Shown here: positions 44,359 to 56,400 of the stretch, piece by piece
Numbering within the stretch: the first letter of the stretch is position 1
Layout: each line of letters starts with the position of its first letter
Assembly (NCBI GenBank): GCA_022605955.1
Contig: JAKCOZ010000010.1
Location: 62,001-126,000 of the forward strand
Length of the DNA: 64,000 nt
Source of the DNA: Rallus limicola
Taxonomy: Eukaryota > Chordata > Aves > Gruiformes > Rallidae
Reading direction: 5' to 3'
The notes under the pieces: generated by a model
Told to the model about the DNA's origin: nothing
Database searches by the model: none
The model's input: the letters and a program-made list of their open reading frames with translations, nothing else
Position numbers and translations under genes: made by a program

Positions 44359-46765
44359 CTGCAGTCTGCTAGGGCCGAGAAAAGCACCGAAGGAGGTTCC
44401 AGGCATTTTCCCTCTTTCCAGGCAAAGGAAAAGGCTGAGAGCCAAAGTGACAGGGTCTGCTTGTGTGTCCTGTTAGGAGGTTTCAGACAAGCTATGCCTT
44501 TCAGTCCTAGCTTCTTTACTTTGGGAGTTATTGCTGGACGTTTAGCATGTTTTGAACTGCAGTCTGCTAGGGCCGAGAAAAGCACCGTAGGAGGTTCCAG
44601 GCATGTTCCCTCTTTCCAGGCAAAGGAAAAGGCTGAGAGCCAAAGTGACAGGGTCTGCTTGTGTGTCCTGTTAGGAGGTTTCAGACAAGCTATGCCTTTC
44701 AGTCCTAGCTTCTTTACTTTGGGAGTTGTTGCTGGACGTTTAGCATGTTTTGAACTGCAGTCTGCTAGGGCCGAGAAAAGCACCGTAGGAGGTTCCAGGC
44801 ATGTTCCCTCTTTCCAGGCAAAGGAAAAGGCTGAGAGCCAAAGTGACAGGGTCTGCTTGTGTGTCCTGTTAGGAGGTTTCAGACAAGCTATGCCTTTCAG
44901 TCCTAGCTTCTTTACTTTGGGAGTTATTGCTGGACGTTTAGCATGTTTTGAACTGCAGTCTGCTAGGGCCGAGAAAAGCACTGTAGGAGGTTCCAGGCAT
45001 GTTCCCTCTTTCCAGGCAAAGGAAAAGGCTGAGAGCCCAAGTGACAGGGTCTGCTTGTGTGTCCTGTTAGGAGGTTTCAGACAAGCTATGCCTTTCAGGC
45101 CTAGCTTCTTTACTTTGGGAGTTATTGCTGGACGTTTAGCATGTTTTGAACTGCAGTCTGCTAGGGCCGAGAAAAGCACCGTAGGAGGTTCCAGGCATGT
45201 TCCCTCTTTCCAGGCAAAGGAAAAGGCTGAGAGCCAAAGTGACAGGGTCTGCTTGTGTGTCCTGTTAGGAGGTTTCAGACAAGCTATGCCTTTGAGTCCT
45301 AGCTTCTTTACTTTGGGAGTTATTGCTGGACGTTTAGCATGTTTTGAACTGCAGTCTGCTAGGGCCGAGAAAAGCACTGTAGGAGGTTCCAGGCATGTTC
45401 CCTCTTTCCAGGCAAAGGAAAAGGCTGAGAGCCAAAGTGACAGGGTCTGCTTGTGTGTCCTGTTAGGAGGTTTCAGACAAGCTATGCCTTTCATGCCTAG
45501 CTTCTTTACTTTGGGAGTTATTGCTGGACGTTTAGGATGTTATGAACTGCAGTCTGCTAGGGCCGAGAAAAGCACCGTAGGAGGTTCCAGGCATGTTCCC
45601 TCTTTCCAGGCAAAGGAAAAGGCTGAGAGCCAAAGTGACAGGGTCTGCTTGTGTGTCCTGTTAGGAGGTTTCAGACAAGCTATGCCTTTCAGTCCTAGCT
45701 TCTTTACTTTGGGAGTTATTGCTGGACGTTTAGCATGTTTTGAACTGCAGTCTGCTAGGGCCGAGAAAAGCACCGTAGGAGGTTCCAGGCATGTTCCCTC
45801 TTTCCAGGCAAAGGAAAAGGCTGAGAGCCAAAGTGACAGGGTCTGCTTGTGTGTCCTGTTAGGAGGTTTCAGACAAGCTATGCCTTTCAGTCCTAGCTTC
45901 TTTACTTTGGGAGTTGTTGCTGGACGTTTAGCATGTTTTGAACTGCAGTCTGCTAGGGCCGAGAAAAGCACCGTAGGAGGTTCCAGGCATGTTCCCTCTT
46001 TCCAGGCAAAGGAAAAGGCTGAGAGCCAAAGTGACAGGGTCTGCTTGTGTGTCCTGTTAGGAGGTTTCAGACAAGCTATGCCTTTCAGTCCTAGCTTCTT
46101 TACTTTGGGAGTTGTTGCTGGACGTTTAGCATGTTTTGAACTGCAGTCTGCTAGGGCCGAGAAAAGCACCGTAGGAGGTTCCAGGCATGTTCCCTCTTTC
46201 CAGGCAAAGGAAAAGGCTGAGAGCCAAAGTGACAGGGTCTGCTTGTGTGTCCGGTTAGGAGGTTTCAGACAAGCTATGCCTTTCAGGCCTAGCTTCTTTA
46301 CTTTGGGAGTTATTGCTGGACGTTTAGCATGTTTTGAACTGCAGTCTGCTAGGGCCGAGAAAAGCACCGTAGGAGGTTCCAGGCATGTTCCCTCTTTCCA
46401 GGCAAAGGAAAAGGCTGAGAGCCAAAGTGACAGGGTCTGCTTGTGTGTCCTGTTAGGAGGTTTCAGACAAGCTATGCCTTTCAGTCCTAGCTTCTTTACT
46501 TTGGGAGTTATTGCTGGACGTTTAGCATGTTTTGAACTGCAGTCTGCTAGGGCCGAGAAAAGCACCGTAGGAGGTTCCAGGCATGTTCCCTCTTTCCAGG
46601 CAAAGGAAAAGGCTGAGAGCCAAAGTGACAGGGTCTGCTTGTGTGTCCTGTTAGGAGGTTTCAGACAAGCTATGCCTTTCAGGCCTAGCTTCTTTACTTT
46701 GGGAGTTGTTGCTGGACGTTTAGCATGTTTTGAACTGCAGTCTGCTAGGGCCGAGAAAAGCACCG

Positions 46766-46767
46766 TT
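46766..46767. other. One-base insertion private to 46-mer copy 1
   Basis: CACCGTTAGG replaces CACCGTAGG and shifts the PstI phase from 7 to 8. The corresponding site in copy 2, near 55873, is normal, so the insertion followed the 46-mer duplication or is a base-calling error in a short T run. It ends one plus-strand open frame. Confidence 0.85.
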
Positions 46768-49700
46768 AGGAGGTTCCAGGCATGTTCCCTCTTTCCAGGC
46801 AAAGGAAAAGGCTGAGAGCCAAAGTGACAGGGTCTGCTTGTGTGTCCTGTTAGGAGGTTTCAGACAAGCTATGCCTTTCAGTCCTAGCTTCTTTACTTTG
46901 GGAGTTGTTGCTGGACGTTTAGCATGTTTTGAACTGCAGTCTGCTAGGGCCGAGAAAAGCACCGTAGGAGGTTCCAGGCATGTTCCCTCTTTCCAGGCAA
47001 AGGAAAAGGCTGAGAGCCAAAGTGACAGGGTCTGCTTGTGTGTCCGGTTAGGAGGTTTCAGACAAGCTATGCCTTTCAGGCCTAGCTTCTTTACTTTGGG
47101 AGTTATTGCTGGACGTTTAGCATGTTTTGAACTGCAGTCTGCTAGGGCCGAGAAAAGCACCGTAGGAGGTTCCAGGCATGTTCCCTCTTTCCAGGCAAAG
47201 GAAAAGGCTGAGAGCCAAAGTGACAGGGTCTGCTTGTGTGTCCTGTTAGGAGGTTTCAGACAAGCTATGCCTTTCAGGCCTAGCTTCTTTACTTTGGGAG
47301 TTGTTGCTGGACGTTTAGCATGTTTTGAACTGCAGTCTGCTAGGGCCGAGAAAAGCACCGTAGGAGGTTCCAGGCATGTTCCCTCTTTCCAGGCAAAGGA
47401 AAAGGCTGAGAGCCAAAGTGACAGGGTCTGCTTGTGTGTCCTGTTAGGAGGTTTCAGACAAGCTATGCCTTTCAGGCCTAGCTTCTTTACTTTGGGAGTT
47501 ATTGCTGGACGTTTAGCATGTTTTGAACTGCAGTCTGCTAGGGCCGAGAAAAGCACCGTAGGAGGTTCCAGGCATGTTCCCTCTTTCCAGGCAAAGGAAA
47601 AGGCTGAGAGCCAAAGTGACAGGGTCTGCTTGTGTGTCCTGTTAGGAGGTTTCAGACAAGCTATGCCTTTCAGTCCTAGCTTCTTTACTTTGGGAGTTGT
47701 TGCAGGACGTTTAGCATGTTTTGAACTGCAGTCTGCTAGGGCCGAGAAAAGCACCGTAGGAGGTTCCAGGCATGTTCCCTCTTTCCAGGCAAAGGAAAAG
47801 GCTGAGAGCCAAAGTGACAGGGTCTGCTTGTGTGTCCGGTTAGGAGGTTTCAGACAAGCTATGCCTTTGAGTCCTAGCTTCTTTACTTTGGGAGTTATTG
47901 CTGGACGTTTAGCATGTTTTGAACTGCAGTCTGCTAGGGCCGAGAAAAGCACCGTAGGAGGTTCCAGGCATGTTCCCTCTTTCCAGGCAAAGGAAAAGGC
48001 TGAGAGCCAAAGTGACAGGGTCTGCTTGTGTGTCCTGTTAGGAGGTTTCAGACAAGCTATGCCTTTCAGGCCTAGCTTCTTTACTTTGGGAGTTATTGCT
48101 GGACGTTTAGCATGTTTTGAACTGCAGTCTGCTAGGGCCGAGAAAAGCACCGTAGGAGGTTCCAGGCATGTTCCCTCTTTCCAGGCAAAGGAAAAGGCTG
48201 AGAGCCAAAGTGACAGGGTCTGCTTGTGTGTCCTGTTAGGAGGTTTCAGACAAGCTATGCCTTTCAGGCCTAGCTTCTTTACTTTGGGAGTTATTGCTGG
48301 ACGTTTAGCATGTTTTGAACTGCAGTCTGCTAGGGCCGAGAAAAGCACCGTAGGAGGTTCCAGGCATGTTCCCTCTTTCCAGGCAAAGGAAAAGGCTGAG
48401 AGCCCAAGTGACAGGGTCTGCTTGTGTGTCCTGTTAGGAGGTTTCAGACAAGCTATGCCTTTCCGGCCTAGCTTCTTTACTTTGGGAGTTATTGCTGGAC
48501 GTTTAGCATGTTTTGAACTGCAGTCTGCTAGGGCCGAGAAAAGCACCGTAGGAGGTTCCAGGCATGTTCCCTCTTTCCAGGCAAAGGAAAAGGCTGAGAG
48601 CCCAAGTGACAGGGTCTGCTTGTGTGTCCTGTTAGGAGGTTTCAGACAAGCTATGCCTTTCCGGCCTAGCTTCTTTACTTTGGGAGTTATTGCTGGACGT
48701 TTAGCATGTTTTGAACTGCAGTCTGCTAGGGCCGAGAAAAGCACCGTAGGAGGTTCCAGGCATGTTCCCTCTTTCCAGGCAAAGGAAAAGGCTGAGAGCC
48801 AAAGTGACAGGGTCTGCTCGTGTGTCCTGTTAGGAGGTTTCAGACAAGCTATGCCTTTCAGTCCTAGCTTCTTTACTTTGGGAGTTATTGCTGGACGTTT
48901 AGCATGTTTTGAACTGCAGTCTGCTAGGGCCGAGAAAAGCACCGTAGGAGGTTCCAGGCATGTTCCCTCTTTCCAGGCAAAGGAAAAGGCTGAGAGCCAA
49001 AGTGACAGGGTCTGCTTGTGTGTCCTGTTAGGAGGTTTCAGACAAGCTATGCCTTTCAGGCCTAGCTTCTTTACTTTGGGAGTTATTGCTGGACGTTTAG
49101 CATGTTTTGAACTGCAGTCTGCTAGGGCCGAGAAAAGCACTGTAGGAGGTTCCAGGCATGTTCCCTCTTTCCAGGCAAAGGAAAAGGCTGAGAGCCAAAG
49201 TGACAGGGTGTGCTTGTGTGTCCTGTTAGGAGGTTTCAGACAAGCTATGCCTTTCATGCCTAGCTTCTTTACTTTGGGAGTTATTGCTGGACGTTTAGCA
49301 TGTTTTGAACTGCAGTCTGCTAGGGCCGAGAAAAGCACCGTAGGAGGTTCCAGGCATGTTCCCTCTTTCCAGGCAAAGGAAAAGGCTGAGAGCCAAAGTG
49401 ACAGGGGATGCTTGTGTGTCCTGTTAGGAGGTTTCAGACAAGCTATGCCTTTCAGTCCTAGCTTCTTTACTTTGGGAGTTATTGCTGGACGTTTAGCATG
49501 TTTTGAACTGCAGTCTGCTAGGGCCGAGAAAAGCACCGTAGGAGGTTCCAGGCATGTTCCCTCTTTCCAGGCAAAGGAAAAGGCTGAGAGCCAAAGTGAC
49601 AGGGTCTGCTTGTGTGTCCTGTTAGGAGGTTTCAGACAAGCTATGCCTTTCAGGCCTAGCTTCTTTACTTTGGGAGTTGTTGCTGGACGTTTAGCATGTT

Positions 49701-51107
49701 TTGAACTGCAGTCTGCTAGGGCCGAGAAAAGCACCGTAGGAGGTTCCAGGCATGTTCCCTCTTTCCAGGCAAAGGAAAAGGCTGAGAGCCAAAGTGACAG
49801 GGTCTGCTTGTGTGTCCTGTTAGGAGGTTTCAGACAAGCTATGCCTTTCAGTCCTAGCTTCTTTACTTTGGGAGTTGTTGCTGGACGTTTAGCATGTTTT
49901 GAACTGCAGTCTGCTAGGGCCGAGAAAAGCACCGTAGGAGGTTCCAGGCATGTTCCCTCTTTCCAGGCAAAGGAAAAGGCTGAGAGCCAAAGTGACAGGG
50001 TCTGCTTGTGTGTCCGGTTAGGAGGTTTCAGACAAGCTATGCCTTTCAGTCCTAGCTTCTTTACTTTGGGAGTTATTGCTGGACGTTTAGCATGTTTTGA
50101 ACTGCAGTCTGCTAGGGCCGAGAAAAGCACCGTAGGAGGTTCCAGGCATGTTCCCTCTTTCCAGGCAAAGGAAAAGGCTGAGAGCCAAAGTGACAGGGTC
50201 TGCTTGTGTGTCCTGTTAGGAGGTTTCAGACAAGCTATGCCTTTCAGGCCTAGCTTCTTTACTTTGGGAGTTATTGCTGGACGTTTAGCATGTTTTGAAC
50301 TGCAGTCTGCTAGGGCCGAGAAAAGCACCGTAGGAGGTTCCAGGCATGTTCCCTCTTTCCAGGCAAAGGAAAAGGCTGAGAGCCAAAGTGACAGGGTCTG
50401 CTTGTGTGTCCTGTTAGGAGGTTTCAGACAAGCTATGCCTTTCAGGCCTAGCTTCTTTACTTTGGGAGTTATTGCTGGACGTTTAGCATGTTTTGAACTG
50501 CAGTCTGCTAGGGCCGAGAAAAGCACCGTAGGAGGTTCCAGGCATGTTCCCTCTTTCCAGGCAAAGGAAAAGGCTGAGAGCCAAAGTGACAGGGTCTGCT
50601 TGTGTGTCCTGTTAGGAGGTTTCAGACAAGCTATGCCTTTCCGGCCTAGCTTCTTTACTTTGGGAGTTATTGCTGGACGTTTAGCATGTTTTGAACTGCA
50701 GTCTGCTAGGGCCGAGAAAAGCACCGTAGGAGGTTCCAGGCATGTTCCCTCTTTCCAGGCAAAGGAAAAGGCTGAGAGCCAAAGTGACAGGGTCTGCTTG
50801 TGTGTCCTGTTAGGAGGTTTCAGACAAGCTATGCCTTTCAGTCCTAGCTTCTTTACTTTGGGAGTTATTGCTGGACGTTTAGCATGTTTTGAACTGCAGT
50901 CTGCTAGGGCCGAGAAAAGCACCGTAGGAGGTTCCAGGCATGTTCCCTCTTTCCAGGCAAAGGAAAAGGCTGAGAGCCAAAGTGACAGGGTCTGCTTGTG
51001 TGTCCTGTTAGGAGGTTTCAGACAAGCTATGCCTTTCAGGCCTAGCTTCTTTACTTTGGGAGTTGTTGCTGGACGTTTAGCATGTTTTGAACTGCAGTCT
51101 GCTAGGG

Positions 51108-51110
51108 TGT
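51108..51110. other. CC to TGT replacement in 46-mer copy 1
   Basis: The usual AGGGCCGAG becomes AGGGTGTGAG, a net gain of one base that removes a CpG. The identical change is at 60217-60219, so it arose once before the 46-mer was duplicated, or was copied by conversion. Because it occurs in both copies it is unlikely to be a sequencing error, and it is a good copy-specific marker. Confidence 0.9.
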
Positions 51111-53468
51111 GAGAAAAGCACCGTAGGAGGTTCCAGGCATGTTCCCTCTTTCCAGGCAAAGGAAAAGGCTGAGAGCCAAAGTGACAGGGGATGCTTGTGT
51201 GTCCTGTTAGGAGGTTTCAGACAAGCTATGCCTTTCAGTCCTAGCTTCTTTACTTTGGGAGTTGTTGCTGGACGTTTAGCATGTTTTGAACTGCAGTCTG
51301 CTAGGGCCGAGAAAAGCACCGTAGGAGGTTCCAGGCATGTTCCCTCTTTCCAGGCAAAGGAAAAGGCTGAGAGCCAAAGTGACAGGGTCTGCTTGTGTGT
51401 CCTGTTAGGAGGTTTCAGACAAGCTATGCCTTTCAGGCCTAGCTTCTTTACTTTGGGAGTTATTGCTGGACGTTTAGCATGTTTTGAACTGCAGTCTGCT
51501 AGGGCCAAGAAAAGCACCGTAGGAGGTTCCAGGCATGTTCCCTCTTTCCAGGCAAAGGAAAAGGCTGAGAGCCAAAGTGACAGGGTCTGCTTGTGTGTCC
51601 GGTTAGGACGTTTCAGACAAGCTATGCCTTTCAGGCCTAGCTTCTTTACTTTGGGAGTTATTGCTGGACGTTTAGCATGTTTTGAACTGCAGTCTGCTAG
51701 GGCCGAGAAAAGCACCGTAGGAGGTTCCAGGCATGTTCCCTCTTTCCAGGCAAAGGAAAAGGCTGAGAGCCCAAGTGACAGGGTCTGCTTGTGTGTCCTG
51801 TTAGGAGGTTTCAGACAAGCTATGCCTTTCCGGCCTAGCTTCTTTACTTTGGGAGTTATTGCTGGACGTTTAGCATGTTTTGAACTGCAGTCTGCTAGGG
51901 CCGAGAAAAGCACCGTAGGAGGTTCCAGGCATGTTCCCTCTTTCCAGGCAAAGGAAAAGGCTGAGAGCCAAAGTGACAGGGTCTGCTTGTGTGTCCTGTT
52001 AGGAGGTTTCAGACAAGCTATGCCTTTCAGGCCTAGCTTCTTTACTTTGGGAGTTATTGCTGGACGTTTAGCATGTTTTGAACTGCAGTCTGCTAGGGCC
52101 GAGAAAAGCACCGTAGGAGGTTCCAGGCATGTTCCCTCTTTCCAGGCAAAGGAAAAGGCTGAGAGCCAAAGTGACCGGGTGTGCTTGTGTGTCCTGTTAG
52201 GAGGTTTCAGACAAGCTATGCCTTTCAGGCCTAGCTTCTTTACTTTGGGAGTTATTGCTGGACGTTTAGCATGTTATGAACTGCAGTCTGCTAGGGCCGA
52301 GAAAAGCACCGTAGGAGGTTCCAGGCATGTTCCCTCTTTCCAGGCAAAGGAAAAGGCTGAGAGCCAAAGTGACAGGGGATGCTTGTGTGTCCTGTTAGGA
52401 GGTTTCAGACAAGCTATGCCTTTCAGTCCTAGCTTCTTTACTTTGGGAGTTATTGCTGGACGTTTAGCATGTTTTGAACTGCAGTCTGCTAGGGCCGAGA
52501 AAAGCACCGTAGGAGGTTCCAGGCATGTTCCCTCTTTCCAGGCAAAGGAAAAGGCTGAGAGCCAAAGTGACAGGGTCTGCTTGTGTGTCCTGTTAGGAGG
52601 TTTCAGACAAGCTATGCCTTTCAGTCCTAGCTTCTTTACTTTGGGAGTTGTTGCTGGACGTTTAGCATGTTTTGAACTGCAGTCTGCTAGGGCCGAGAAA
52701 AGCACCGTAGGAGGTTCCAGGCATGTTCCCTCTTTCCAGGCAAAGGAAAAGGCTGAGAGCCAAAGTGACAGGGTCTGCTTGTGTGTCCTGTTAGGAGGTT
52801 TCAGACAAGCTATGCCTTTCAGTCCTAGCTTCTTTACTTTGGGAGTTGTTGCTGGACGTTTAGCATGTTTTGAACTGCAGTCTGTTAGGGCCGAGAAAAG
52901 CACCGTAGGAGGTTCCAGGCATGTTCCCTCTTTCCAGGCAAAGGAAAAGGCTGAGAGCCAAAGTGACAGGGTCTGCTTGTGTGTCCTGTTAGGAGGTTTC
53001 AGACAAGCTATGCCTTTCAGTCCTAGCTTCTTTACTTTGGGAGTTATTGCTGGACGTTTAGCATGTTTTGAACTGCAGTCTGCTAGGGCCGAGAAAAGCA
53101 CCGTAGGAGGTTCCAGGCATGTTCCCTCTTTCCAGGCAAAGGAAAAGGCTGAGAGCCAAAGTGACAGGGTCTGCTTGTGTGTCCGGTTAGGACGTTTCAG
53201 ACAAGCTATGCCTTTCAGGCCTAGCTTCTTTACTTTGGGAGTTATTGCTGGACGTTTAGCATGTTTTGAACTGCAGTCTGCTAGGGCCGAGAAAAGCACC
53301 GTAGGAGGTTCCAGGCATGTTCCCTCTTTCCAGGCAAAGGAAAAGGCTGAGAGCCAAAGTGACAGGGTCTGCTTGTGTGTCCTGTTAGGAGGTTTCAGAC
53401 AAGCTATGCCTTTCAGTCCTAGCTTCTTTACTTTGGGAGTTATTGCTGGACGTTTAGCATGTTTTGAA

Positions 53469-56400
53469 CTGCAGTCTGCTAGGGCCGAGAAAAGCACCGA
53501 AGGAGGTTCCAGGCATTTTCCCTCTTTCCAGGCAAAGGAAAAGGCTGAGAGCCAAAGTGACAGGGTCTGCTTGTGTGTCCTGTTAGGAGGTTTCAGACAA
53601 GCTATGCCTTTCAGTCCTAGCTTCTTTACTTTGGGAGTTATTGCTGGACGTTTAGCATGTTTTGAACTGCAGTCTGCTAGGGCCGAGAAAAGCACCGTAG
53701 GAGGTTCCAGGCATGTTCCCTCTTTCCAGGCAAAGGAAAAGGCTGAGAGCCAAAGTGACAGGGTCTGCTTGTGTGTCCTGTTAGGAGGTTTCAGACAAGC
53801 TATGCCTTTCAGTCCTAGCTTCTTTACTTTGGGAGTTGTTGCTGGACGTTTAGCATGTTTTGAACTGCAGTCTGCTAGGGCCGAGAAAAGCACCGTAGGA
53901 GGTTCCAGGCATGTTCCCTCTTTCCAGGCAAAGGAAAAGGCTGAGAGCCAAAGTGACAGGGTCTGCTTGTGTGTCCTGTTAGGAGGTTTCAGACAAGCTA
54001 TGCCTTTCAGTCCTAGCTTCTTTACTTTGGGAGTTATTGCTGGACGTTTAGCATGTTTTGAACTGCAGTCTGCTAGGGCCGAGAAAAGCACCGTAGGAGG
54101 TTCCAGGCATGTTCCCTCTTTCCAGGCAAAGGAAAAGGCTGAGAGCCCAAGTGACAGGGTCTGCTTGTGTGTCCTGTTAGGAGGTTTCAGACAAGCTATG
54201 CCTTTCAGGCCTAGCTTCTTTACTTTGGGAGTTATTGCTGGACGTTTAGCATGTTTTGAACTGCAGTCTGCTAGGGCCGAGAAAAGCACCGTAGGAGGTT
54301 CCAGGCATGTTCCCTCTTTCCAGGCAAAGGAAAAGGCATAGAGCCAAAGTGACAGGGTCTGCTTGTGTGTCCTGTTAGGAGGTTTCAGACAAGCTATGCC
54401 TTTGAGTCCTAGCTTCTTTACTTTGGGAGTTATTGCTGGACGTTTAGCATGTTTTGAACTGCAGTCTGCTAGGGCCGAGAAAAGCACTGTAGGAGGTTCC
54501 AGGCATGTTCCCTCTTTCCAGGCAAAGGAAAAGGCTGAGAGCCAAAGTGACAGGGTGTGCTTGTGTGTCCTGTTAGGAGGTTTCAGACAAGCTATGCCTT
54601 TCATGCCTAGCTTCTTTACTTTGGGAGTTATTGCTGGACGTTTAGGATGTTATGAACTGCAGTCTGCTAGGGCCGAGAAAAGCACCGTAGGAGGTTCCAG
54701 GCATGTTCCCTCTTTCCAGGCAAAGGAAAAGGCTGAGAGCCAAAGTGACAGGGTCTGCTTGTGTGTCCTGTTAGGAGGTTTCAGACAAGCTATGCCTTTC
54801 AGTCCTAGCTTCTTTACTTTGGGAGTTATTGCTGGACGTTTAGCATGTTTTGAACTGCAGTCTGCTAGGGCCGAGAAAAGCACCGTAGGAGGTTCCAGGC
54901 ATGTTCCCTCTTTCCAGGCAAAGGAAAAGGCTGAGAGCCAAAGTGACAGGGTCTGCTTGTGTGTCCTGTTAGGAGGTTTCAGACAAGCTATGCCTTTCAG
55001 TCCTAGCTTCTTTACTTTGGGAGTTGTTGCTGGACGTTTAGCATGTTTTGAACTGCAGTCTGCTAGGGCCGAGAAAAGCACCGTAGGAGGTTCCAGGCAT
55101 GTTCCCTCTTTCCAGGCAAAGGAAAAGGCTGAGAGCCAAAGTGACAGGGTCTGCTTGTGTGTCCTGTTAGGAGGTTTCAGACAAGCTATGCCTTTCAGTC
55201 CTAGCTTCTTTACTTTGGGAGTTGTTGCTGGACGTTTAGCATGTTTTGAACTGCAGTCTGCTAGGGCCGAGAAAAGCACCGTAGGAGGTTCCAGGCATGT
55301 TCCCTCTTTCCAGGCAAAGGAAAAGGCTGAGAGCCAAAGTGACAGGGTCTGCTTGTGTGTCCGGTTAGGAGGTTTCAGACAAGCTATGCCTTTCAGGCCT
55401 AGCTTCTTTACTTTGGGAGTTATTGCTGGACGTTTAGCATGTTTTGAACTGCAGTCTGCTAGGGCCGAGAAAAGCACCGTAGGAGGTTCCAGGCATGTTC
55501 CCTCTTTCCAGGCAAAGGAAAAGGCTGAGAGCCAAAGTGACAGGGTCTGCTTGTGTGTCCTGTTAGGAGGTTTCAGACAAGCTATGCCTTTCAGTCCTAG
55601 CTTCTTTACTTTGGGAGTTATTGCTGGACGTTTAGCATGTTTTGAACTGCAGTCTGCTAGGGCCGAGAAAAGCACCGTAGGAGGTTCCAGGCATGTTCCC
55701 TCTTTCCAGGCAAAGGAAAAGGCTGAGAGCCAAAGTGACAGGGTCTGCTTGTGTGTCCTGTTAGGAGGTTTCAGACAAGCTATGCCTTTCAGGCCTAGCT
55801 TCTTTACTTTGGGAGTTGTTGCTGGACGTTTAGCATGTTTTGAACTGCAGTCTGCTAGGGCCGAGAAAAGCACCGTAGGAGGTTCCAGGCATGTTCCCTC
55901 TTTCCAGGCAAAGGAAAAGGCTGAGAGCCAAAGTGACAGGGTCTGCTTGTGTGTCCTGTTAGGAGGTTTCAGACAAGCTATGCCTTTCAGTCCTAGCTTC
56001 TTTACTTTGGGAGTTGTTGCTGGACGTTTAGCATGTTTTGAACTGCAGTCTGCTAGGGCCGAGAAAAGCACCGTAGGAGGTTCCAGGCATGTTCCCTCTT
56101 TCCAGGCAAAGGAAAAGGCTGAGAGCCAAAGTGACAGGGTCTGCTTGTGTGTCCGGTTAGGAGGTTTCAGACAAGCTATGCCTTTCAGGCCTAGCTTCTT
56201 TACTTTGGGAGTTATTGCTGGACGTTTAGCATGTTTTGAACTGCAGTCTGCTAGGGCCGAGAAAAGCACCGTAGGAGGTTCCAGGCATGTTCCCTCTTTC
56301 CAGGCAAAGGAAAAGGCTGAGAGCCAAAGTGACAGGGTCTGCTTGTGTGTCCTGTTAGGAGGTTTCAGACAAGCTATGCCTTTCAGGCCTAGCTTCTTTA

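Larger units (their letters stand above)
44359..53468 (+). repeat. 46-monomer HOR, copy 1 (9,110 bp)
   Basis: Starts with the CACCGAAGG/CATTTTCCC monomer (44390) that recurs at 53500. Other anchors are TTTAGGATGT at 45531 (partner 54641) and AGGGTGTGAG at 51104 (partner 60213). The spacing is 46 x 198 plus one or two bases, fully explained by the insertions at 46766 and 51108. It contains CCGGTTAGGAGG monomers near 46251, 47043, 47837 and 50013. Private changes include the insertion at 46766, GCAGGACG near 47704 and GCTCGTGTG near 48818. Confidence 0.88.
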